A stretch of 27,934 nucleotides of DNA, taken from the NCBI GenBank assembly GCA_031732875.1, contig JAVMKL010000138.1, positions 1 through 27,934 on the forward strand. Reading direction: 5' to 3'. Below the pieces are notes generated by a model. It did no database searches. It was not told the DNA's origin and saw nothing but the letters and a program-made list of their open reading frames with translations. The position numbers and the translations under genes are program-made. Positions 1 to 8,953 of the stretch are shown piece after piece. The first letter of the stretch is position 1. Each line of letters starts with the position of its first letter. This DNA is from JAVMKJ01 sp031732875. GTDB taxonomy: Bacteria > Pseudomonadota > Gammaproteobacteria > Competibacterales > Competibacteraceae.

Positions 1-3000
1 GCCAAAAATTGTGATATTATACAATATGTTCTGAATGACCTTAAAAGGGCTGCCTTGATGTCTTCTTCGTTCAGGCAGGGGACAACACGCAGATCCTTGT
101 CGACGGATTCCATGGATGTTCCTTTACCGGAGGGATGTCGCGTGACCTTAAACGCCTTATTTCCGATATGGATATTGATCACCGAACCATCAAATTTATT
201 GACATAGTATCGGTCTACGTCAACCAATCCGGAAACGACCCCTTCACCCAGTCCATAACCTGCTTCAATGACAATCACATCTCTGCCGCTGACGGGGTCC
301 GTCGTGAACATTACCCCGGAGACCTGCGAATCAAACATTTTTTGCACAACAACCGCCGGCTTGATTGGCCCTTGCTGAATGATCCGGCTATTCCGGTATA
401 GAATACCTCTGATCAACCAAAATGACATCCAAACTTTCTTGATCGACTCCAACAATTCCGCCGGACTAACATATAAAAAAGTCTCCGCTGCCCCGGCAAA
501 TGTCGCTTCCTCCGTATCTTCCTGTAAACCGGAAGACCGTACGCTCAAACAAGTATTCTGTAAGCCGCAAGAAGCGATGGCCTCCATGATTTCAAGACCT
601 ACGCCTGAGGTAACATCCAAATTACCTTGGAATATTAAATCCCGAATTTGCTCCGATAACTCCACAATATGCCTGCGGTGATCTTTATCCGAAATGATTT
701 CCCCCATGAGAATAGTATCGATAGCGGTCGTTATCCGCATAAAGGTTCCCAGCAAGTTATTCTCTTCAAGGAATCGTTGGAAAGCAAAAGTCGTGATCAT
801 CAATGCTTGCGGGACTTGGGCGCCATAATGTTTAACAAGATTTTCGATTTCACCAAGATTGGCACCTTTCCCACCCACCAACTCAACGGAATCGGCATCC
901 ACTTCCTCCAGTGGGATACAAATCCGCTGGGATTCGACAACTCGTTTTCTTTTCGCTCTTGCCAGTTCATCCGTTTTCAGTTGCAAGTGCACGACCATCG
1001 CTTTGGCTAAAATATTTTCCTCTCGCATGCGCTTAAAAACCCCAGCCAAAGATAGTTGTACTTCCCGCTTCATTCTGTTGTAGGCATCTCCTGTTTGACC
1101 TGCCGGGTCTTTGATATCGCCGATTTCTCGCGCATTTCCATAATCGCTTAGCAGAAAAATCTTGCCTGAGGAAGCTGGATACTTCTCTTTCAGTAATTGA
1201 ACGTGAAAAGATTCCATCGCCAAAATGATATCGGCTTCATGAATATCAATTTCCTCGATTCTTCTACTACGGTGGGTTTCCGCCTGTATTCCATCTTCAG
1301 AAAGAAGCAGGGCTTGACCTATTTCAGACATGGGACAATTTTCAAGGGCCGCAACACCGCGTGAAATAACTTTAACACCATATATTTTTTCATCATCGAG
1401 CATCTTTTTTAATAAAAATTCAGCCATGGGGCTACGGTCGACATTAGCCGTACATACCAGCATAATCAGTGGTTGCTTATTATTATTCCTTCTGTATCCA
1501 AGGCGACGCAGGGTCTGCCGTATAAGCGGCAAATCGTCTTCGGTCAAATTTTTTCCCGATAGGATTTCTACTTCATGAAGTATGGATGCCCTGAGTAAAG
1601 CGATGCGCGGGTGACGACGTAGTTGATCGATGCGCTTTTCGAATGCATGCAATCGCTGATCCGATAAATTCAGACTGTTCACCAGAACCATGACCTGAGC
1701 CCATTGGCGCTCGATCACCGCAATTATATTGAGCGCTCTCCATAGCACCTTCACTCGGGATATATTGTGCTCGATCTCCGACAATAGCCCTTCGAACTCG
1801 GTAAAAGCATTCTGCTGGAGTCGTTGCATAACCGTATTAATATAAGCGATGCTTTTTGCTGGAAACGCGACCGTCTTTCCGTCCACGCGTATTCCAGCGC
1901 AAGCATGTCGCACGACATCGATTAATTGCTTGCGCGCGCTAGGATTGATACGCTTGTCCCATAATGCCTCGGACAATATCAAACCGAGAATATCGGATAC
2001 GGTCTGCTCCCGATGATTATGCATAGTGATATCCAATGGAACGGTTACCAACCACCGTTCGAGATCAACAGACATTTTATCGCCGGACACAATTCCCTGG
2101 ATCAAACCGTGCGCTTGCTCGAGATGGTCTCCCTCCATGGGTATGATCGACACGATGCCCTGTGACGCCCAAACCAGGACCATGTCGCCCTCGCGCACTT
2201 CCACCGTTTCAGAAACCATCGAATCGCTGATCCAAAACCCTTCCGATGTTTTCCTCATCTGGCCCGGATGTCTTTCTTCAAGCAGAACCATGACTCCCGT
2301 TGAAGAGTGTACCCACTCGGCGTGGGGAAGAATCAATGCGGGGATGGCAAATTCCCGTGTGGTGACTCCAGCGTGACTGAGTAAACCACCACTGGTGACA
2401 ATGACCGCCTCAGCGGATCGAATCGCTTCGATATCTTCTGGAGTTGTAAATGGGACCAAGAGAACGCGCCCGTCACGGGTCTGCGGGTTGAAACAATAAT
2501 TGCGGTCGAGAGTAATGCGCCCGATACGAACGGACCCATCTCCAACCGAGGCCAATAGGCCTCTGATGGAGATGCCGATAATCGTACTGTGCTCGCGAGG
2601 TTGTCCGATCAACAAGCGATGAGAAACAGCCCTTTGAAATCCGGGAACCTGAATTTTTCCAGGCGCGGCATAGCCAGCTTTACGCAATATTCTCCTAAGC
2701 TCGGCAAGGGTAAGCCATTCTCCACCTTCTGGCGCTTTTAGGTATTGGCTGAATGCATACAATATCGCACGATTCTCTTCGTCGGCTAAACCATATACCA
2801 CCAGCCACTCATTAGGTGCCAGCTCTCGCTGAGCTCTCATCAGCGTAAGTTGATCGATGCTGCCGATCGTGCCGAAATCCAAATGGAGATCGGATTTATT
2901 TAGCAGAACTGCCATGCGCAACGCTTCGAATTCATGGGTAACAACCGTACTGACAATCTCCTTAAGTGGCTGATAGCCCGGATTCCTTTCGGCAAGTCCC

Positions 3001-5315
3001 CGAGCATTCAGTCGCAGCTCCTGGCGGCCTAAAGCATTTCGCAGAGGTTTATTAAAGTATTCATCGATAATCTCCTGCCCCACCCCTCCTTTACCGGATT
3101 GAATAACAGGCAATTCAACCGTTTGCAGCAAGGCATTAATTGTGAAAAACAGACGATGGCGAATCATCCGCCGTTCGCTGGATTGATACGTCTTAAATTC
3201 CCGCAGAGCTTTGGGTCCGCTATACTCACAATAGGTGGCGAACGGCATGCCCTCGCCTCTATACGAGAATGGGATCGTTCCCTCGACGAGGAACATGCTC
3301 GCAAATGAGGCTGCAAATTGTTTGGCCTTGTTGGCGTCTACTTTGCCTCCGTCACCACTGGATAGAATTTCTCGGAAAAAAATATACGCCATGGCGTAGT
3401 CCAAATCGCGAAGAGACCATATCAAGCGCAACACCAGTATCACGGCTTGCTCGATTTGGGTATCCGTCCGCGCGCCATGATCCTTATCCAGAATCCCTCT
3501 TATCAGCGTATCGACCAGACCCTCCTGTTCCCATTTGACCGTCATTCCACTTTCTTGCAATACCTTTTCAACAAAAGCTCCGCGTAGCTGTTGTTCTATT
3601 TCTATACCTCCCTGATAACTTTGTAAACGGACAAAACCCTCGTTCTCTGGTCGTTCGATATTGGCTGAAAACTCTACACGGTGTTCCCCGAGTTTTACGC
3701 TATAAATAATATAATGGTCGTTCACAACAAACGTACCCAACATAGGTTCTGGCATCCGCTGGCTGGCGCGTACAATCGCTGCAATTGCACGGTGACGGAT
3801 CAAGCCATTGACCATGATCGGCGCATCATCCAACTTGGCCAACTGGATTTTGTGGGTCCCGTTAGCTCCGATTCGACCGATGGATATCGTCATATCCGTT
3901 CGAGCCGATGCCATTAGCTTTTCCAGCGCCTTATTCCCCGCTTCATGCAGGAAACGTATCAACGAGTGAACGCTATTGATGTTGGCGAGCAATGACTCCT
4001 GGATTTGCGTAATTTTATTTCTTATCAAGGCCGGCAATTCATCGTGTGGGGTCAATTCTTCCCATGATTTTTCCAAATCCAACAGAAGCATGTTGTATTG
4101 TTTCAGGACCGCATTGCCATCAGTGGGAGGCGCGACTTGCCGATATGCCTCCACCATTGTGGCAAGCAATGAAACAATCGCCCTCGCTGTCATTTTAGTC
4201 ATTTTACCGGAATGAGCGACAATCAACCGGAGGGCGTCGTAATTAGGTTTGATTAAGTTATTCTGAATATTGGCATACCGTGCACGTAGTTGTTCCTTGA
4301 CTCCATCATTAAACGAGGCATCGCTCGTGCCGGGCGATAACAATATATAAGTTCCCGCATCGCCATCACCTTCACTCTTTAATTCACCTAGAGTACTATC
4401 TTGCATCCAAGGTGGCATTTGCGACTCGAAGTACTCCACAGGATAGGCTAATTGATATCCACCCAAATTGACTCCAAGAGTGTGGATATCCAGTACCGCC
4501 ACCGACCGGATCTTATCTAAAGTATCCCAAGGTCCTGTAATTTCAAGATAATCCTGCTTTCCTAAAGCATTTCGAGCGATAGTCAGATTATCAATCAAAG
4601 CTTTTAATGCATCCTTGCTTTGCGTTATAGATTTTAAAAAACCCTGGCTGCTCATTTTTTTCAAGTCGAGCAACCGGTCGAGCGTGGCAACATATCGCCG
4701 CCCATATAATGCCGTAAGAAAATCATACGCTACAGGATAGCGTGTCTGTAATTCCTCCTCGATTACGGCTTTAGCGAACCTATTGGTTTGTTCTTGCAAC
4801 GCGGCGACCAAGTCGCGCGTGACCACCGGCTCAAATTCCCCTCGAGCAGACACTGCCGTGGGAAGTTTCAAAAGAATCCGGAGAATACGATTGCACTCGC
4901 TCCTAAAGCCGGATTTGTGGGTCGAATCGGGAGCATGATCGAGGTGCCGTCCCATGGTAGACACACTGATATTTTGTTGATGCCACAACTGTTTCAGCAA
5001 TACCGGATCGTCCTCGGATATCTCTGTTGGCCACTGATACATGCTGAAATGTTCATTGATTTCCCTGATGTGTTGTTCGATGATTTCTTGTCCATCTGAA
5101 TTTGAATTTTTTGCCAAGCACTCCTGTAGCATGGATCGGGTGCGGGCAAGTGAGTATGCATGCAAAACGATCCGCTCCCTATCGGCATCATTCCAATAGA
5201 TAAGGTCCACTTTATGCAGCAGAATATTACTAACAGCTTCTTCCATTAGCTCTTTGCATACGCCACGCCTTTCCAGCACTTCAATTAATTGCAGAATATT
5301 TTCTCTCGTGTTCAT
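1..5315 (-). CDS. Giant PEP-synthase-like fusion protein with swivelling His domain, LMW phosphatase domain and ATP-binding domain (3' end outside window)
   Basis: The minus strand is open from ATG 5315 to the left edge, 1,771 codons with no stop. Residues 1 to about 430 are unrecognised. Residues about 500-640 resemble the accessory region of long PEP-synthase-like proteins, with a YQGG stretch and a late SLRDLD. Residues about 920-1010 are a PEP-utiliser swivelling domain with TSGGLLSHAG and phosphoryl-acceptor-type His981. Residues about 1283-1435 are a low-molecular-weight protein tyrosine phosphatase: P-loop CTANVDRS (Cys1288) and the late DPAG motif (Asp1403), with spacing normal for the family. 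From about 1470 on is a PPDK/PEP-synthase ATP-binding domain: GGKGANLGE (Lys1483), SVRSSG (Arg1593), FTTDPVSG, GYGLGEGVVSG. All signature residues are present, so ATP-dependent phosphoryl transfer is plausible; the substrate is unknown. The start is uncertain: there is no clear ribosome site, and an in-frame ATG lies at 5405. Base composition is AT-rich compared with all neighbours. Confidence 0.88.
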   Translation of the reverse strand, partial: MNTRENILQLIEVLERRGVCKELMEEAVSNILLHKVDLIYWNDADRERIVLHAYSLARTRSMLQECLAKNSNSDGQEIIEQHIREINEHFSMYQWPTEISEDDPVLLKQLWHQQNISVSTMGRHLDHAPDSTHKSGFRSECNRILRILLKLPTAVSARGEFEPVVTRDLVAALQEQTNRFAKAVIEEELQTRYPVAYDFLTALYGRRYVATLDRLLDLKKMSSQGFLKSITQSKDALKALIDNLTIARNALGKQDYLEITGPWDTLDKIRSVAVLDIHTLGVNLGGYQLAYPVEYFESQMPPWMQDSTLGELKSEGDGDAGTYILLSPGTSDASFNDGVKEQLRARYANIQNNLIKPNYDALRLIVAHSGKMTKMTARAIVSLLATMVEAYRQVAPPTDGNAVLKQYNMLLLDLEKSWEELTPHDELPALIRNKITQIQESLLANINSVHSLIRFLHEAGNKALEKLMASARTDMTISIGRIGANGTHKIQLAKLDDAPIMVNGLIRHRAIAAIVRASQRMPEPMLGTFVVNDHYIIYSVKLGEHRVEFSANIERPENEGFVRLQSYQGGIEIEQQLRGAFVEKVLQESGMTVKWEQEGLVDTLIRGILDKDHGARTDTQIEQAVILVLRLIWSLRDLDYAMAYIFFREILSSGDGGKVDANKAKQFAASFASMFLVEGTIPFSYRGEGMPFATYCEYSGPKALREFKTYQSSERRMIRHRLFFTINALLQTVELPVIQSGKGGVGQEIIDEYFNKPLRNALGRQELRLNARGLAERNPGYQPLKEIVSTVVTHEFEALRMAVLLNKSDLHLDFGTIGSIDQLTLMRAQRELAPNEWLVVYGLADEENRAILYAFSQYLKAPEGGEWLTLAELRRILRKAGYAAPGKIQVPGFQRAVSHRLLIGQPREHSTIIGISIRGLLASVGDGSVRIGRITLDRNYCFNPQTRDGRVLLVPFTTPEDIEAIRSAEAVIVTSGGLLSHAGVTTREFAIPALILPHAEWVHSSTGVMVLLEERHPGQMRKTSEGFWISDSMVSETVEVREGDMVLVWASQGIVSIIPMEGDHLEQAHGLIQGIVSGDKMSVDLERWLVTVPLDITMHNHREQTVSDILGLILSEALWDKRINPSARKQLIDVVRHACAGIRVDGKTVAFPAKSIAYINTVMQRLQQNAFTEFEGLLSEIEHNISRVKVLWRALNIIAVIERQWAQVMVLVNSLNLSDQRLHAFEKRIDQLRRHPRIALLRASILHEVEILSGKNLTEDDLPLIRQTLRRLGYRRNNNKQPLIMLVCTANVDRSPMAEFLLKKMLDDEKIYGVKVISRGVAALENCPMSEIGQALLLSEDGIQAETHRSRRIEEIDIHEADIILAMESFHVQLLKEKYPASSGKIFLLSDYGNAREIGDIKDPAGQTGDAYNRMKREVQLSLAGVFKRMREENILAKAMVVHLQLKTDELARAKRKRVVESQRICIPLEEVDADSVELVGGKGANLGEIENLVKHYGAQVPQALMITTFAFQRFLEENNLLGTFMRITTAIDTILMGEIISDKDHRRHIVELSEQIRDLIFQGNLDVTSGVGLEIMEAIASCGLQNTCLSVRSSGLQEDTEEATFAGAAETFLYVSPAELLESIKKVWMSFWLIRGILYRNSRIIQQGPIKPAVVVQKMFDSQVSGVMFTTDPVSGRDVIVIEAGYGLGEGVVSGLVDVDRYYVNKFDGSVINIHIGNKAFKVTRHPSGKGTSMESVDKDLRVVPCLNEEDIKAALLRSFRTYCIISQFL

Positions 5316-5454
5316 GGGAAATCGCCGGAAAATCTGGGACGGATCTCGATTTTGGTCAACCGATATTTTGGATGCCCGTTGCGCCGGGTGCGAAGCAAGA
5401 ATCATCACAGCGAATGAGACCAATCCGCGCCGAGAATGGCCACATAGGTTGGCC
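5316..5454. other. Intergenic gap between the reductase gene and the giant fusion gene
   Basis: This 139-bp gap separates the stop of the RibD-C-type gene from the chosen start of the giant gene; both are on the minus strand. It must hold the fusion gene's leader if the start is 5315. I see no clear promoter hexamers or T-tailed hairpin. A weak GGTTG/CAACC stem at 5447-5460 overlaps the upstream stop codon but lacks a T-run. The GC-rich to AT-rich change in base composition falls here. The frame of the giant gene stays open upstream of 5315, so part of this gap may be coding. Confidence 0.5.
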
Positions 5455-6390
5455 TCAACCCCCCAACCGACAATCGAACAGCACGTCCTCGCCCATCACA
5501 TAACGACGGTGGCGGGGGCGCAGTCCCTGGTCCAGGTCCTGGATCGGTGGCAGGGTGATGCCGGGTCGGCCGGAACCGATGATCAGTGGCGCCACCGCGA
5601 TTTGCAGCCGATCCAGCAGCCCCTGTTCCAGAAAAGCCGACACGGTCAGGCCGCCGCCTTCCACGAAAATCCCGAACAGGCCGCGGGCGCGCAGTCGCGC
5701 CAGCACCGCGCGCAGGTTGAAGCGCTGGTGCTCGCAGGGCGCGCCGACGAGTTGGGCGTGGCCCGGCCTGGGTTCACCGTCCCGTTCCCCCGCGCAAACC
5801 AGCAGAGTCGGCGCGGCCCCGTCCTGGAACACGCCATGCCGGGCGGCGAGGCGGCGGCGCGGGTCGAGAACCACCCGCACCGGGTTCGGGCCGGGCACCC
5901 GCCGGGTGGTCAACTGGGGGTCGTCGCACGCCACGGTGCCAGCGCCGACCACGATCGCGTCGCACAGGGCACGCATCCGATGCAGGTGGGTCAGGTTTTC
6001 CGGGCCGTTCACATTACAGGACGCGCCATCCACGGTGGCGATGCGCCCGTCCAGACTCTGACCCAGATGCGCCACCGTCAACGGCCGGGCCGGGCCGGCC
6101 AGAGCCATGGGCAGATACAGATCGAACAGTTCGGCTCCTGCCGCGCTCAACGGAGCGCGGGCGAGCCAGCCGCCATCCTCGGTGACGGCCAGCAGGGCGG
6201 CGGGGTGACCGGCCGGGATCACGCCCGGCAAACCCCGTGCGTCCAGGCCGAACTCGAGCGACTCGGGAAACGTCGCCCGCGCCCGCGACAGCCGGCGCAG
6301 TTCGAGCAGCAACGTCCAAGCCAGCTCCGGCCCGATGGTTACTCCGGTCGCCTGCCTGGAGATCCGGTTGCGATCAGTGCGTTTCAGCAT
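5455..6390 (-). CDS. RibD C-terminal-domain (pyrimidine reductase-type) protein
   Basis: From about residue 100 the protein matches the RibD-C/dihydrofolate-reductase-like fold that reduces 5-amino-6-(5-phosphoribosylamino)uracil with NADPH in riboflavin synthesis. Visible features are VAHLGQSLDGRIA near the start of the domain, IVVGAGTVACDDPQLTTR, the NPVRVVLD strand, FVEGGG, and the closing APLIIGSGRPG stretch. There is no zinc deaminase domain (no HAE or PCxxxG/H motif), so it cannot be a complete bifunctional RibD. The first 100 or so residues are not recognised. I chose ATG 6390 because GGGAGG lies directly before it, although the spacing is short; an in-frame ATG at 6438 would add 16 residues. 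It diverges from aspS. It could serve riboflavin synthesis or be a paralogous reductase; I cannot tell which. Confidence 0.8.
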   Translation of the reverse strand: MLKRTDRNRISRQATGVTIGPELAWTLLLELRRLSRARATFPESLEFGLDARGLPGVIPAGHPAALLAVTEDGGWLARAPLSAAGAELFDLYLPMALAGPARPLTVAHLGQSLDGRIATVDGASCNVNGPENLTHLHRMRALCDAIVVGAGTVACDDPQLTTRRVPGPNPVRVVLDPRRRLAARHGVFQDGAAPTLLVCAGERDGEPRPGHAQLVGAPCEHQRFNLRAVLARLRARGLFGIFVEGGGLTVSAFLEQGLLDRLQIAVAPLIIGSGRPGITLPPIQDLDQGLRPRHRRYVMGEDVLFDCRLGG

Positions 6391-6438
6391 GCCTCCCAGT
6401 ATAGTGGTTGCCTGGCCGGGAAAACCGAACCGGACCAC

Positions 6439-6665
6439 CTCCCCGAAATCCGCCGAATGGCATCAACGCCATTTGCCGCCGCGCGAAGCACGTTCGGCGG
6501 TTCCAGCCGGAGCGCCGCTTCGCCCGGCGCGCGGCGCTTGGTTGCCACTCCACGGCTTAACCCGTAACATTGCCATCCCTTGACGCCGGGTCGGCAAGCA
6601 TTCGCACGCCTCTTTCTCCGCTCCCGCTCCGACCGCCGTATCGAGAACCAAGACCCGTTGACGGA
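6439..6665. other. Divergent intergenic region between the reductase gene and aspS
   Basis: This stretch of about 230 bp separates two divergently transcribed genes, so it should hold both promoters. I find no convincing pair of -35 and -10 hexamers for aspS. On the minus side a TATACT-like string lies just before the reductase start at about 6400. Reading frames on both strands here have no recognisable protein similarity and I treat them as non-coding. Confidence 0.4.
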
Positions 6666-6674
6666 ATGAATATC

Positions 6675-8444
<1,770 letters not shown>

Positions 8445-8446
8445 GC

Positions 8447-8953
8447 GTGGGTGTGGCCGCTGGAAATTCCCCCGCCGCTGGCGCGGCTCTCCCCTTTGAC
8501 AAAGAGGGGGCGAGGGGAATTTCGCCCCACTACAAACGCCCGGAATCGGTGCTGGTGGTGGTGTACACGGCAGCCGCCGAGGTGCTGGTGCTGCGCCGCC
8601 GCCAGCCGCCCGACTTCTGGCAGTCGGTCACCGGTAGCCTGCGCTGGGACGAAACCGACCCGCTGGACGCCGCGCGGCGGGAACTGCGGGAGGAAACCGG
8701 CCTGGGCGACGAAGCGGAGATCGTGGCCTGCGGCGTGATCAACCGCTTTCCCATTCTGCCGCCTTGGCGGTACCGCTACGCGCCGGACGCCATGGAGAAC
8801 GTCGAGCACGTATTCCGGGTCCTGCTGCCGGCACGACGGACGGTCACGCTCGATCCGGCCGAACATGGCGAATATGAATGGCTGGCCCGGGTCGTAGCCG
8901 CCGCCCGGGTCGCGTCCTGGACCAACCGGGATGCCATTCTCGCGCTGCCATGA
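8447..8953 (+). CDS. nudB: Dihydroneopterin triphosphate diphosphatase (Nudix hydrolase)
   Basis: Nudix hydrolase that removes pyrophosphate from dihydroneopterin triphosphate in folate synthesis. The body begins YKRPESVLVVVY and continues PDFWQSVTGS, both typical of NudB. The full Nudix box is present: G, five residues, E, seven residues, REL-REETGL. The end (EHGEYEWL) also fits. The first 25 or so residues are odd: they are translated from a G/C-rich palindromic repeat (8464-8522) between the aspS stop and the conserved core. No ATG precedes the core, so GTG 8447 or GTG 8453 is the likely start, with no good ribosome site. The stop overlaps the mprF start as ATGA. The NudB assignment is firm; the exact start is not. 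Confidence 0.9.
   Translation: MGVAAGNSPAAGAALPFDKEGARGISPHYKRPESVLVVVYTAAAEVLVLRRRQPPDFWQSVTGSLRWDETDPLDAARRELREETGLGDEAEIVACGVINRFPILPPWRYRYAPDAMENVEHVFRVLLPARRTVTLDPAEHGEYEWLARVVAAARVASWTNRDAILALP
8464..8522. repeat. G/C-rich palindromic repeat translated in the 5' end of nudB
   Basis: The outer arms AAATTCCCC (8464-8472) and GGGGAATTT (8514-8522) are perfect inverted repeats. Between them is a second, imperfect hairpin around CCCCTTT-gac-AAAGAGGGG (8491-8509). The layout (outer A/T-C arm, inner C-run plus TTT, small loop, AAA plus G-run, outer G-A/T arm) is the same as in the element at 27739-27793 inside valS. In the nudB frame it reads as a short peptide containing LPFDKEGARGIS. Confidence 0.75.

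Noticed and set aside
135..4215. Several short plus-strand open frames of 70-115 codons
   Set aside because: They lie antisense to the continuous giant minus-strand frame and have no ribosome sites or recognisable similarity.
5254..6567. Plus-strand open frame of 437 codons opposite the reductase gene
   Set aside because: Shadow in GC-rich DNA; the translation is low in hydrophobic residues and rich in Arg/Gln/His, while the minus strand matches RibD-C.
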